In this document: piece by piece, positions 22,024-30,684 of the stretch | Numbering within the stretch: the stretch's first letter is position 1 | How the letters are laid out: every line of letters starts with the position of its first letter | Assembly: GCA_002897695.1 (NCBI GenBank) | Contig: BDTG01000034.1 | Span: 1 to 39,388 of the forward strand | Reading direction: 5' to 3' | Length of the DNA stretch: 39,388 nucleotides | Origin: a bacterium BMS3Abin14 | Lineage (GTDB): Bacteria; BMS3Abin14 | The notes under the pieces: model-generated | What the model was told of the DNA's origin: nothing | Seen by the model: the letters and a program-made list of their open reading frames with translations, nothing else | Databases searched by the model: none | Program-made: the position numbers and the translations under genes

Positions 22024-24594
22024 TCAGTCCCAGATCCTGGAAAACCCCGGTCTCCCTCCGGACCGGTCACCCACCACCAAAAGACGCAGCCCGGTCCTGA
22101 AAACCCGGATACCGTCAATCGGGGTATTTTCGCCCATCAGGGCCTGGAGAACCTCGCCGGGCCGAATACTGCCACCGTTTGTTTGCATGGCAAGGGTAAA
22201 ATGGACGATATCGTCTCCCGATGATTCAATGGCCTGAAGGTAGTTTTTCAGATTCAGAGTTTTGGTTTTTCCCTTGCTCTCGCGTACCACGGGAATATCG
22301 CCGCCGCTCAAAAGTATCTCAACGCGGCTGTCCAGATCATGAACCGGTCCAGGAAATTCGGCCCTGTATCCCATGGATGAAATCCTGCTGGGCAGGGGTT
22401 GTCCATCAACGGGGGTTTTCCATGCCAGTAAAATCTCCAACCCCCCGGGCAAAAACATATTCATGGTTTCCCGGAATTTCTGCGGATCCCAGCTCTCCTG
22501 AAGTTCGAAATCTGCCCACTCTCTCTCCCCCTCAACCCCGACCGGCAGGGCGAGGGCAAATGTAATTTTCGGCTTTGGGTGATATCCACCCGAAAAAGCC
22601 AGCGGGATATTCGCCCGTCGGGCAGTCCGCTCGAAAACACGCATCGTCTCCAGATGGCCAAGAAAGCGCATATCCCCAACCTTTTGAAAGATAAATCTGA
22701 CCCTACGGTGAGACTTCTCCGGTTCCTGGAGTTCCCCGTCCAGCGGTGGAGACCCGTCCACTGCACCTGTTTTTCTCAGGGCCGGAATATTTTCCATCTG
22801 TTCCGGTGTGCAGACCCCGCACGACAGGCATCCGGCGCTTCTGCAATCATCCGAAACCTCCCCGGCAAGCCCCAGCCGATATTCCTTCAACAGGTACTGT
22901 CGTGACACCCCGGAGGACAGATGATCCCACGGGAAGGGTTCATCCCCGGAACGCTCTCTTTCTGTGTACCAGCCGGGGTCCAGGCTCTCTGACTCAAAAG
23001 CGGCCATCCAGGTATTCCAGGAAAAGTGCTCATCCCACCCATCCAGGACAGCCCCTCTACGCCAGGCGTTCTCCACCACCCGGGACAGGCGCCGGTCACC
23101 CCGTGCCAGTACAGCTTCGAGGCGGGCCTGATCTGTCCTTCCCCAACGAACCCGGACCTTCCCGCCCCTGAGGTTTTTTCGAAGATAGTCGAGCTTCTCC
23201 TTCAGGACGTGCTCGGGGTCCTGTCGCGCCCATTGGAACGGGGTATGGGGTTTGGGAACGAAAGGGGAAAGGCTCACCGTTATCTGCCCCCTTTTCGGAG
23301 CCATTGAACCTATCGTCTTTGCCAGATTCACGATACCGTCGAGATCCTCGACACACTCGGTGGGAAGCCCGATCATGAAATACAGTTTCACCGAGTCCCA
23401 ACCCCGTTCAAACACCCGTTGGGCCGTCTGGATGATCTCAGCGTCAGAAAAATCCTTGTTTACAACTTTTCTGAGCCGTCGGGTCCCTGCCTCGGGCGCG
23501 ATGGTAAAGCCGGTCTTCCTGACCCTCTGAATCTGCCTCGCCACTTCAGGTGTCAGCCCTCCGATCCTCATGGACGGAAGGGAGATAGATATTCGATCCT
23601 CGCCATAGGCATCCATGAGGTCCCTTAAAAGCGGTTCCAGGGGACCATAATCGCCGATGCTCAGAGATGTCAAAGCCAGTTCCTCGTATCCGGTGGATTC
23701 CAGGCCCTTTGCGGCCATTTCTACCAGCGTTTGACGGGATCGTTCTCTTACCGGACGGTAAACCATGCCGGCGTGGCAGAAACGACATCCCCGCGTACAC
23801 CCTCTGGCGGCTTCGATGTTCAGCCGATCGTGAATCGTCTGCACGTACGGCACAAGGAAAGAATGGGGAGGTATCTCGATATCCAGATTCAGGCACATCG
23901 CCTTGGTGACTTTCAGAACATTTCCCCTTGGGACGATTCTGTCGATCTTTCCATCGTCGGCGTAGTAAACGTCAAAATCGGAGGGATCGTAGACCCCCGG
24001 ATATGCCTTGGCCGCCGCGATCATCTGTGCCCTGGAACCACCCCGCTCCGTTATTTCCTTGAGATCGCGCAAAACGAGGGGCCAGACCTCCTCACCATCA
24101 CCCAGAAGAAAAAGATCGAAGAACTCTGCAATGGGCTCGGGATTGAAGGCGCAAGGTCCTCCCCCGATAACCAGTGGATGACTCCCGGATCTTTGTGATG
24201 CCCTGACAGGGATGTCGCCCGCATCAAGGATGGCAAGGATGTTGGTGTAGGTCAGTTCGGACTGAAGAGTAATGCCGATGACGTGGCACTCGGAAAGGGG
24301 GGTGCGGCTCTCCAGGGAAAAAAGCGGAATTCCCCTCTCCTTGAGGATCGCCAGCATGTCGAGCTGGGGGAGGAAGGCTCTCTCAACCTGAACACCGTCC
24401 ACCAGATTGCCGAGACCGTAGAGGATCTGAGTGCCCAGATGGGACATGCCAACCTCGTAAAGATCCGGAAAGGCAAGAACAGCCCTTAACCGGACACCTT
24501 CCTTCGGCTTATGAACGCTGTTAATTTCCTGACCGAGGTAACGTGACGGTTTCTCAACGTACGGGAGGACATCATCGATCATGACAGTAGTCAT
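22024..24594 (-). CDS. Radical SAM protein fused to DUF2344 (TIGR03960/TIGR03936 type)
   Basis: About 856 residues. The N-terminal part (VEKPSRYLGQEINSVHK, FPDLYEVGMSHLG) is the B12-binding-like domain of the family. The radical SAM cluster is EAARGCTRGCRFCHAG with Cys 266, 270 and 273. The C-terminal 200 residues (RRVRFIFQKVGDMRFLGHLE, AFSGGYHPKPKI) are DUF2344. It cleaves S-adenosylmethionine to a radical; the substrate is unestablished, and the constant link to RNase G and L21/L27 suggests RNA or ribosome modification. Start placed at 24594 because the family N-terminus begins there; 59 upstream in-frame residues are not family-like and would overlap the neighbour. Confidence 0.9.
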   Translation of the reverse strand: MTTVMIDDVLPYVEKPSRYLGQEINSVHKPKEGVRLRAVLAFPDLYEVGMSHLGTQILYGLGNLVDGVQVERAFLPQLDMLAILKERGIPLFSLESRTPLSECHVIGITLQSELTYTNILAILDAGDIPVRASQRSGSHPLVIGGGPCAFNPEPIAEFFDLFLLGDGEEVWPLVLRDLKEITERGGSRAQMIAAAKAYPGVYDPSDFDVYYADDGKIDRIVPRGNVLKVTKAMCLNLDIEIPPHSFLVPYVQTIHDRLNIEAARGCTRGCRFCHAGMVYRPVRERSRQTLVEMAAKGLESTGYEELALTSLSIGDYGPLEPLLRDLMDAYGEDRISISLPSMRIGGLTPEVARQIQRVRKTGFTIAPEAGTRRLRKVVNKDFSDAEIIQTAQRVFERGWDSVKLYFMIGLPTECVEDLDGIVNLAKTIGSMAPKRGQITVSLSPFVPKPHTPFQWARQDPEHVLKEKLDYLRKNLRGGKVRVRWGRTDQARLEAVLARGDRRLSRVVENAWRRGAVLDGWDEHFSWNTWMAAFESESLDPGWYTERERSGDEPFPWDHLSSGVSRQYLLKEYRLGLAGEVSDDCRSAGCLSCGVCTPEQMENIPALRKTGAVDGSPPLDGELQEPEKSHRRVRFIFQKVGDMRFLGHLETMRVFERTARRANIPLAFSGGYHPKPKITFALALPVGVEGEREWADFELQESWDPQKFRETMNMFLPGGLEILLAWKTPVDGQPLPSRISSMGYRAEFPGPVHDLDSRVEILLSGGDIPVVRESKGKTKTLNLKNYLQAIESSGDDIVHFTLAMQTNGGSIRPGEVLQALMGENTPIDGIRVFRTGLRLLVVGDRSGGRPGFSRIWD

Positions 24595-24601
24595 ATCCCC
24601 G

Positions 24602-25366
24602 CTACCCCGTATATCTCGTAATCCCTTCAAGGGACCGCAGGGTCTCGTCACGGCTGTGGTTCTCCAGGACCACCAGAGGGCAAAGTCCTCTCTCTGAAAG
24701 ATGGGCAAAAAAAGCGGAAAAGTCGAAGATCCCCTCCCCCACAGGCAGATGAGTGTCCTCTTTCCCATCATTGTCGTGGAGATGGATCTCCTGGAGGGAA
24801 TCTCCCATGGCAGTCAACCATTTATTAAGGGTAATCGATGTGAAAAGGAGAAAATGCCCGGTATCAAAGCATAACCCCAAGGAATTTTCAAAATGGCTCA
24901 GCAGCTGCAGCATGGGGTCTGGTTCCGTATCGAAAACGTTTTCCAGAACGATCTTCGTACCGAGGGGGATGCCCCAATCCAGGACACCGGACCATGTTTC
25001 CAGACTTCTTTCAAGCCAGACCCCGGGTTTCCTGCCATATCGCCATTTATCGTAACCCGGATGGAAGACAATATGCCGGGGGCGAACGATTTCAGCAAGA
25101 TCACGGACCTGATTAAAACGCAAGCGGGTCACTTCCAGTACCCGGGAGTCGAGACCGGCCGGAGACAGATCCATAAAAGGGGCGTGGAATGATATGTCCA
25201 GGCCCCGTTCCCTCCACCCTGTGAGATGATCCAGTGTCCGCCCGGTCAGGCTGTCAAGCTCATCCGCCGGCAGGTAAACCTCGGGCAGAAGGCCATGCCC
25301 ATCCAGAAAGACGAGATCGCTTTCGATGTTGCGGAGGGATGCCCGGGCGAAATATGGGCTATGCAC
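24602..25366 (-). CDS. AP-endonuclease-2/xylose-isomerase-like TIM-barrel protein
   Basis: 254 residues from a GTG at 25366. Barrel strands with metal ligands are visible: SFHAPFMD, HIVFHPGYDKW, KIVLENVFD, GLCFDTGHFLL, EIHLHDNDGKEDTHLPVGEG and LVVLENHS. The His/Glu/Asp set matches the sugar-phosphate isomerase/epimerase and endonuclease IV superfamily. Substrate unknown: DNA repair and sugar isomerisation are both possible, although it lacks the full nine-ligand Zn site of Nfo. It lies 7 nt before the radical SAM start and probably belongs to its operon. Confidence 0.8.
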   Translation of the reverse strand: MHSPYFARASLRNIESDLVFLDGHGLLPEVYLPADELDSLTGRTLDHLTGWRERGLDISFHAPFMDLSPAGLDSRVLEVTRLRFNQVRDLAEIVRPRHIVFHPGYDKWRYGRKPGVWLERSLETWSGVLDWGIPLGTKIVLENVFDTEPDPMLQLLSHFENSLGLCFDTGHFLLFTSITLNKWLTAMGDSLQEIHLHDNDGKEDTHLPVGEGIFDFSAFFAHLSERGLCPLVVLENHSRDETLRSLEGITRYTG

Positions 25367-25390
25367 TATGACACCAGTCGTTCAACGGAA

Positions 25391-26458
25391 TCACCGAGCC
25401 TTTTGAGAGATCGACTCCAACCTCTCCAGATCAGGTCCATGTCCCAGGAGGACCAACGTGTCGCCGGCCTTGATTTCGGTCCCCGAGGATGGATTGAATG
25501 CCATGCCGCCCGTACCGCTTTTTATCGCCACCACCATCAGGTTCAGGTCTTTACGCAGGCCCGCATCAGCTACCTTGATTCCGTCCAGCCTGGAACCGGG
25601 GGGAACGTGGACTTCATCCAGGCGAAGCCCTCCCAGCTCCTTATTGTCCACAATACTTTCCAGAAAATCGAGCACTGTCGGCCTGAGAACGGCCTGGGCA
25701 ATTCTGAACCCACCCAGGTCGTAAGGGGTAACCACCTTGTTCGCCCCCGCCCGGATAAGCTTTTGCACCGATTCATCGCTTGCAGCACGGCTGACGATGT
25801 TCAGCTTGGGGTTCAATCCGCGTGCGGTCAGGGTAATAAAGACATTTTCCGTGTCGTTGGTCACAACGGTAACAAGGCCTTTCGCTTTCTCGATGCCGGC
25901 GTCCACAAGGACCTCGTCCACTGTCGCATCACCCCGGATAAACAGGTAGCCGAGCCGTTCCAGTTCATCAGCGGAATTCTCAGCATTATCCACCACGACA
26001 AAGGGGTAGCCCTTTTCGTTCAGTTCCTGACAGATGACGCGGCCCATTCTGCCGAAACCACAGATAATATATTGGCCCCGGAGTTTTCCGATCGTTTTCA
26101 CCATTCTCCTCCTGAATACGATGCTGAACCTGTTCTCAAGCATTACCCGGCCGGCTGTTCTGACCGTGAAAGCGACAGCGCCAACACCTGTGGCAATGAG
26201 GAATATAGCGAAGATCTTGCCGGCCGGGGAGAGCGGATAAACCTCCCTGAAACCCACGGTGGACAGGGTCAGGACAGTCATGTACAGGGAATCGAGGAAC
26301 CCCCAGCCCTCTATTTTCATGAAGCCGAACACACCGCCGCTTACTATCAGTACAATAAAAGCTGCCGCAATCCTCAGGTTCCCCCTGAGATCCCTGGAGG
26401 ATATTCTGCCTGGTGGGGGACCCGTTTTTCCTTTGACCTTACGCTCCCTTGTTATCAC
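25391..26458 (-). CDS. Two-TM potassium channel with RCK (TrkA-N and TrkA-C) domains
   Basis: 355 residues. TM1 (IAAAFIVLIVSGGVFGF), a pore loop with the filter TLSTVGFREVYPLS and TM2 (IFAIFLIATGVGAVAF) form a KcsA/MthK-like pore. RCK-N follows with the Rossmann loop IICGFGRMGR and RCK-C in the last about 80 residues. Four subunits would make a ligand-gated K+ channel in the inner membrane. The filter reads TVGFRE rather than TVGYGD. Start from the ATG at 26458, 17 nt after the FmdB-like gene. Confidence 0.9.
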   Translation of the reverse strand: MITRERKVKGKTGPPPGRISSRDLRGNLRIAAAFIVLIVSGGVFGFMKIEGWGFLDSLYMTVLTLSTVGFREVYPLSPAGKIFAIFLIATGVGAVAFTVRTAGRVMLENRFSIVFRRRMVKTIGKLRGQYIICGFGRMGRVICQELNEKGYPFVVVDNAENSADELERLGYLFIRGDATVDEVLVDAGIEKAKGLVTVVTNDTENVFITLTARGLNPKLNIVSRAASDESVQKLIRAGANKVVTPYDLGGFRIAQAVLRPTVLDFLESIVDNKELGGLRLDEVHVPPGSRLDGIKVADAGLRKDLNLMVVAIKSGTGGMAFNPSSGTEIKAGDTLVLLGHGPDLERLESISQKAR

Positions 26459-26475
26459 GCCGCTTTCCGGCAGAG

Positions 26476-26742
26476 TTACTTCGTGCCTGCCGGACAGGAC
26501 TTACATTTCGGGTCGGATGTTTCCGCAGCGCAACCCGCTGGTTTACTGGGGGGTGGGTCGGACGATGAACAGTAGTCGGTCTTATACCACCCACTGCCCT
26601 TAAGGATAAAGTTTGAGGCGCTGATCAGGCGGTGGGCCTTACCCCCGCATTCCGGACATTCGCTCGATGGGTCATCGGTAATCCTCTGGTCAACTTCGAA
26701 CTCGCGTTCGCAACTGTCGCAATGGTACTCGTAAGTGGGCAT
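26476..26742 (-). CDS. FmdB-family zinc-ribbon protein
   Basis: 88 residues. MPTYEYHCDSCEREFEVDQ and CPECGGKAHRLISASNFILKGSGWYKTDY are the FmdB/CxxC_CxxC_SSSS signature. The Ser/Pro-rich tail contains an extra CAAETSDPKCKSC. It is a small cytoplasmic regulator-like protein of unknown role. First of a leftward run with the K+ channel, the TIM-barrel and the radical SAM genes. Confidence 0.92.
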   Translation of the reverse strand: MPTYEYHCDSCEREFEVDQRITDDPSSECPECGGKAHRLISASNFILKGSGWYKTDYCSSSDPPPSKPAGCAAETSDPKCKSCPAGTK

Positions 26743-26831
26743 CTACTCTACTCCTCTTTTCTTTCTGCTGTTACGATTCCCGTACTATATAGAGGCTTCC
26801 GCATGAAATCTATGCCCGATTCCGCCATCTG

Positions 26832-27698
26832 TCAACGCCCCAATCCACTCTGCAACCCGGAGAAGTGTGCTTTCTTCAACCCTTCAGCCACACTCCCCGG
26901 CACACGCATATCGCCGGTGCCGATGCCGATATCGGTGCGCTTCAGCCCTCCTGGACCATGATAGTCGGTACCGCCCGTCGGAAGCAGTCCATACTCTTCG
27001 GCAAGGGAACCATAGAAAGCGACATCTTCAGGGGAGTGGCTGTAATAATAGACCTCAAGGCCTGCAAGGCCCGAATTCTTCAGATCGCCCACAAACATCG
27101 AAAGGGAGTCCCTGTCCAGATTCATATACTGAGGGTGGGCCAGAACGGGGATTCCACCGGCCTTGAGGATGATCGCAACGGCGCCCTCGGGGGTCATGCG
27201 CTCCTTATCCGCATACGCGGGAGCGCCTTTTGACAGTAAACGATCAAAAGCCTCATTCCGGTTATCGACGTATCCCCTGTTGACAAGGGCATCCGCGATG
27301 TGGGGACGCCCCACACTCTGCCCGCCCGCAAACCGCATAACATCCTTTAACTCCAGCGGGTACCCAAGGACCGCCAGCTTCTCCAGGATAATCCGGTTCC
27401 GATGGTCCCTCCCTTCCCTCAGTAAGCTGAGGCTCCTTTCCAGAGCTGAATCACCCGCATTCGTGTAGTATCCGAGGATGTGCAGGGTTCCGGGTTCAAA
27501 TTCAGCGCTTATCTCTATCCCCGGGATGAAATCTATCCCCACCCGCCCGGCCTCATCTTCCGCCTCATTGAGGCCGGACAGTGTATCGTGATCCGTCAGT
27601 GCAAGAACCTCGATACCGCGTTCAGCTGCATACCTGACCAGCTCGGCCGGCTTCATGGTTCCATCCGAGGCAGTGCTGTGTGTGTGCAGATCAATCAT
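26832..27698 (-). CDS. PHP-domain phosphoesterase (YciV/RNase AM type)
   Basis: 288 residues from the ATG at 27698, chosen because AAGGAGG is 7 nt upstream; the ATG two codons earlier is too close to it. Metal motifs: MIDLHTHSTASDG, ALTDHDTL, IPGIEISAEF, GRPHIADALVNRG, IPVLAHPQY and GGTDYHG. Relatives such as E. coli YciV/RNase AM are 5'-3' exonucleases on short RNAs; 3',5'-pAp phosphatase activity is also known in the family. It diverges from the kinase gene. Confidence 0.92.
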   Translation of the reverse strand: MIDLHTHSTASDGTMKPAELVRYAAERGIEVLALTDHDTLSGLNEAEDEAGRVGIDFIPGIEISAEFEPGTLHILGYYTNAGDSALERSLSLLREGRDHRNRIILEKLAVLGYPLELKDVMRFAGGQSVGRPHIADALVNRGYVDNRNEAFDRLLSKGAPAYADKERMTPEGAVAIILKAGGIPVLAHPQYMNLDRDSLSMFVGDLKNSGLAGLEVYYYSHSPEDVAFYGSLAEEYGLLPTGGTDYHGPGGLKRTDIGIGTGDMRVPGSVAEGLKKAHFSGLQSGLGR

Positions 27699-27740
27699 TC
27701 CCATGCCTCCTTGGCACAAAAGGTCAGCCCTGATATAGTT

Positions 27741-27775
27741 ATAAAAAGTCCATTAATAGCTTTTTACAAAGTTAT
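27741..27775. repeat. Interspersed TAAAAAG...CTTTTTA hairpin element
   Basis: TAAAAAG (27742-27748) pairs with CTTTTTA (27760-27766) around TCCATTAATAG, followed by AAAGTTATC. It matches the element around 32799-32829 (reverse complement) and the one at 19456-19482. It lies between the divergent PHP and kinase genes. Confidence 0.6.
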
Positions 27776-27809
27776 CAACCCTACAATTCGAAACGGCTAA
27801 AGTCAAATT

Positions 27810-27839
27810 CTGACAACCTGATCCGCTTTGTGCTATTTT
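27810..27839 (+). promoter_or_regulatory. Candidate promoter giving a leaderless kinase mRNA
   Basis: CTGACA (27810-27815), 18-nt spacer, TATTTT (27834-27839). Transcription would start about 6-8 nt later, at or next to the ATG at 27847, and no ribosome-binding site is visible before this ATG. Both boxes are imperfect. Confidence 0.4.
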
Positions 27840-27846
27840 ATCCACG

Positions 27847-29415
27847 ATGCAACGGACATTCGGACAATACGTGCTTCTGGAGCTAATCGGTTCGGGGGGA
27901 ATGGCGGAAGTCTACAGGGCGAGGATGAAGGGCCAGCCATTCTTCGCCCGGGGAGAAAACCCGAAACAGTTCACCCGCGAAGTGGCCGTGAAGCTTATTC
28001 TTCCCCACCTCTCCAGAGAAGATTCCTTCCGGGAGCTTTTCTCCAGGGAGGCCCACATGGCTTCCCTTCTTGACCATCCCAACATTATAGGCATCCAGGA
28101 TTACGGGACTCTGGATGAAACAGATTTTATCGTAATGGAGTACATCCACGGCATGGATCTGAGGGGACTTCTCAAAGCCATGCCTGATGAAAAACCGGTC
28201 AGCTTGGGAGAGGCCGTTCACATTCTGTACAGGATATCCAGAGGGTTGGAGTATGCCCACGGCATGGGGGGACCGGAATCCCCGGGCGGCATCATCCACC
28301 GCGACCTGAGCCCACATAATATCCTCATCTCCACCGAGGGGGAGATCAAGATAGCCGATTTTGGTATCGCCAGGGCAGTTCTGTCGGACGCTACGTGGAC
28401 CACCGCTTTCAAGGGAAAATTATCCTATATGTCGCCGGAGCAGGTGGAAGGAAAACCTCTGGACCACCGATCCGACATCTTCTCCCTGGGAATTATCGCC
28501 CACCAGATCCTTTCGGGACGCCATCCTTTCACGAGAGGTTCCGATGGGGCAACACTAAAAGCCGTCCAGAATGCCGACTTTCCACCCATCTCCTCTGCCG
28601 CAGGCATTCCGGCCAGTATCCTGATGCTTGTTGAATCATGTCTGGCGGTAAACCCATCATCCAGACCGGCCTCCGCAGGAGCTATCGCCGCGGAACTGGA
28701 ACCGCTGCAGACCCCAAAATCGGAGAGAATTCTGGGACAGCGGGTTCAATCCCACAGTAAGACCCCGAGGGAGATCCCTGCAGTTGCACCGACCTCAGCA
28801 ACCATCACAAGGCCAAAACGCTACGGGGCTCCAATCACTATCACGACACTTCTTGCCATTGCCGCAATGTGGGTTTTCCTTTCCCCTACGGGCATTGAAA
28901 AACCGGCTATATCCACACCCGCCCCGTCTGCACAATCCGCCGGATCAAATCCGCCCGATGCCGCAGCGCAATCAAACCCCCTTCCGGCACAAAAAGCGGA
29001 CTACATCACAATCTCTACGTCACCTCCGGGGGCCCGGATCATCGTAAACGGCAATGTGGTCGGCAGGTCTCCAGCCAGGATATCCCTGGATAAAAACAGA
29101 GGACCTTTGATAGTCTCGGCCGACCTTTATGGCTACCGGAAATCCACCTTCAGCCTGGACCGGCTTGAAGGTGATCGGACCCTGCGTTTGACCCCCCTGC
29201 CCAGGGGAGAAGTCCGGATCGGGGCAATCCCGTGGGCACAGGTATTCTACAGGGGAAATCTCAAGGGATACACGCCCATCGTCCTTGAGGACCTGCCTGT
29301 GGGGAAGAGGACTTTTGTTTTGAAAAACGGTCAAATGGGGGTAACCAGGGAGATTACTGTGGAGGTGGGCGAGGGAAAGATCAACACCGTGAACGTGGAT
29401 CTTGCGGCCAATTGA
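27847..29415 (+). CDS. Membrane Ser/Thr protein kinase with C-terminal PEGA-type repeats
   Basis: 522 residues. The kinase domain (about 7-285) has LIGSGGMAEVY, VAVKLILPHL, IIHRDLSPHNIL, IADFGIARA, SYMSPEQ and DIFSLGIIAHQIL, so it looks catalytically complete. A Pro/Thr-rich linker precedes one TM segment (ITITTLLAIAAMWVFLSP, about 330-350). The outer part holds a PEGA domain (ISTSPPGARIIVNGNVVGRSP) and a second PEGA-like unit (FYRGNLKGYTPIVLEDLPVGKRTF). Such kinases are frequent in deltaproteobacteria and link envelope signals to cytoplasmic phosphorylation. Confidence 0.92.
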   Translation: MQRTFGQYVLLELIGSGGMAEVYRARMKGQPFFARGENPKQFTREVAVKLILPHLSREDSFRELFSREAHMASLLDHPNIIGIQDYGTLDETDFIVMEYIHGMDLRGLLKAMPDEKPVSLGEAVHILYRISRGLEYAHGMGGPESPGGIIHRDLSPHNILISTEGEIKIADFGIARAVLSDATWTTAFKGKLSYMSPEQVEGKPLDHRSDIFSLGIIAHQILSGRHPFTRGSDGATLKAVQNADFPPISSAAGIPASILMLVESCLAVNPSSRPASAGAIAAELEPLQTPKSERILGQRVQSHSKTPREIPAVAPTSATITRPKRYGAPITITTLLAIAAMWVFLSPTGIEKPAISTPAPSAQSAGSNPPDAAAQSNPLPAQKADYITISTSPPGARIIVNGNVVGRSPARISLDKNRGPLIVSADLYGYRKSTFSLDRLEGDRTLRLTPLPRGEVRIGAIPWAQVFYRGNLKGYTPIVLEDLPVGKRTFVLKNGQMGVTREITVEVGEGKINTVNVDLAAN

Positions 29416-29498
29416 GACTGACAGGCTATTGATATGGCCGAAAAAAGTCCACCATATACCTTGCCGTCGGGAACATCGCTGAGGGAATGATTTTAGAC

Positions 29499-29557
29499 AA
29501 AAAAACGGCCCGCACATCCCTTGTACCCCCATGGGGAACGCAAAAGATACACGGGCC
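29499..29557 (-). terminator. Distal intrinsic terminator of satP
   Basis: Stem GGCCCG (29507-29512) with CGGGCC (29552-29557), a central CCCCATGGGG palindrome, and on the minus strand a following G-TTTTTTT run (29505-29499). The same hairpin could also end the kinase transcript, but the plus-strand tail is A-rich. Confidence 0.65.
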
Positions 29558-29561
29558 AAAG

Positions 29562-29590
29562 AAAAAAGCCCAGGGTTATTGAACCCTAGC
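29562..29590 (-). terminator. Proximal intrinsic terminator of satP
   Basis: Minus strand: AGGGTT, loop CAAT, AACCCT, GGGC and TTTTTTC, starting 10 nt past the satP stop. With the distal hairpin it gives two terminators in series. Confidence 0.7.
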
Positions 29591-29599
29591 CGTTAGACA

Positions 29600-30172
29600 T
29601 TACTCCGACTTCGGGGCGCCGATTGGCAGATGAATGCCGGCTTCCGCGTAGACAACGTGGGCCATCAGGTACAGTGCCAGACATGCGCAGACAATCAGGT
29701 CCCAAGCAGCGAGGGTACCTAACGCCTTGCTTCCGGCCAGCTCTTTGAAGTCCAGGCCGAGGAAGCCCAGGAACAGGGTCAGGAAGATCAGGTTAAGCAC
29801 CAAGTGGTGCTTGATTGACGCTATCCACAGGATACCCGTAAAGATCGTGAACATCACAAGGAAAACACCCAGACCCCTTGCGTCCAACTTCAGCGTCGGG
29901 TACTTGGCAACGATATCAGAACTGGTGCCGAAGATAACGAAGAAGCACAACGCGATCCAGAATGCGCCGTATCCGGTGAAGGCACACAGGCCGAAGTTAT
30001 TGCCGGTGCCGAACTCCAGGAACCCGGCGACCAACTGAGCGGTCCCTCCGTACAGAAGACCGATCCAGAGGACAGGGCCGATTCCTACCCAGCCCAGATT
30101 ATGGAACTGAAGGATCATGGTGGTCAATCCGAATCCACCTAACCCGATAACTGCAGGATTACCTTTTGTCAT
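29600..30172 (-). CDS. satP: Acetate uptake transporter (GPR1/FUN34/SatP family)
   Basis: 190 residues. NPAVIGLGGFGLTTMILQFHNLG is the family signature NPAPLGL-like motif. Six TM segments follow, with FLEFGTGNNFGLCAFTGYGAFW and the C-terminal ELAGSKALGTLAAWDLIVCACLALYLMAHV. It transports acetate (and succinate in E. coli) with protons or as a channel. The ATG at 30172 has AAGGAG 6 nt upstream. It is a single-gene unit with its own promoter at 30447-30475, a leader of about 270 nt and terminators. Confidence 0.93.
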   Translation of the reverse strand: MTKGNPAVIGLGGFGLTTMILQFHNLGWVGIGPVLWIGLLYGGTAQLVAGFLEFGTGNNFGLCAFTGYGAFWIALCFFVIFGTSSDIVAKYPTLKLDARGLGVFLVMFTIFTGILWIASIKHHLVLNLIFLTLFLGFLGLDFKELAGSKALGTLAAWDLIVCACLALYLMAHVVYAEAGIHLPIGAPKSE

Positions 30173-30365
30173 TCCTTTCTCCTTTCCAAAATGATGGTCC
30201 GATAAAAAGTGTTACTTCCTCCAGAAACAGGAAACATTCATAACAGATTCCGGGAACCACCTCCTCTCCCATGGGATTATGGAATGAACCTTAACTCATG
30301 AACAGGACGATTCGACATCCGCCCTATAATTTTCCCGTTAAAACAGCGTTTACCTAACTGAAAGA

Positions 30366-30411
30366 CCCTGGTCTCTACCCTTTTGGGCGTTAGAAGAGGG
30401 GCCAGGATCAA
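30366..30411 (-). promoter_or_regulatory. Nested hairpin in the satP leader
   Basis: Minus strand: GATC-CTGG, CTCT, GCCC, loop AAAA, GGG, AGAG, CCAG-GGTC, i.e. three nested stems, about 40 nt into the satP mRNA and about 190 nt before the start codon. It does not match a riboswitch class I recognise. It could be a protein-binding or RNA-stability element. Confidence 0.4.
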
Positions 30412-30446
30412 TCCAAATGTGAACTGTTCAATGTCGAGGTTGGTTA

Positions 30447-30475
30447 TTTTTAAAACATTGTTTTTATTTTGTCAA
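30447..30475 (-). promoter_or_regulatory. Promoter of satP
   Basis: Minus strand: consensus -35 TTGACA (30475-30470), 17-nt AT-rich spacer, -10 TAAAAA (30452-30447). Predicted start near 30440 gives a leader of about 270 nt. Confidence 0.7.
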
Positions 30476-30545
30476 AGAAAAAATATTTTCATCCATGTCC
30501 CCCCGAAGGCATGATAATGCCCCCTTTGAGACGCTACAATCAGTA

Positions 30546-30560
30546 CTGTTTTGAAAACAG
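30546..30560. promoter_or_regulatory. 15-bp palindrome CTGTTTTGAAAACAG
   Basis: Perfect palindrome (7 bp each side of a central G) in the 512-nt region between divergent satP and the LolA-like gene, 139 nt before the latter. It is a plausible operator for a dimeric repressor. The CTGT-N7-ACAG spacing is one base short of the E. coli-type LexA box. Confidence 0.45.
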
Positions 30561-30684
30561 CCCCCGTTTTTTCAGTTGATAATGGCCCGCCGACCGGTCA
30601 TTATTGCATGCAGGGACCAGTTGAGCACACAGGACAGGGTGCAGGGTGAAAGGCCCCGGGCGGAGCTGCAACAAGGGCAAAGAG

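Noticed and set aside
24594-24771. N-terminal extension of the radical SAM protein
   Set aside because: The extra 59 residues have no family similarity and overlap the preceding TIM-barrel gene; the start was moved to 24594.
25226-26575. 449-codon plus-strand frame opposite the TIM-barrel, K+ channel and FmdB genes
   Set aside because: Spans three clearly identified genes and their gaps on the other strand; composition is that of a shadow frame.
30546-30560. LexA (SOS) box
   Set aside because: CTGT-N7-ACAG is one base shorter than the enterobacterial spacing and no SOS gene is adjacent; kept only as a generic palindrome.
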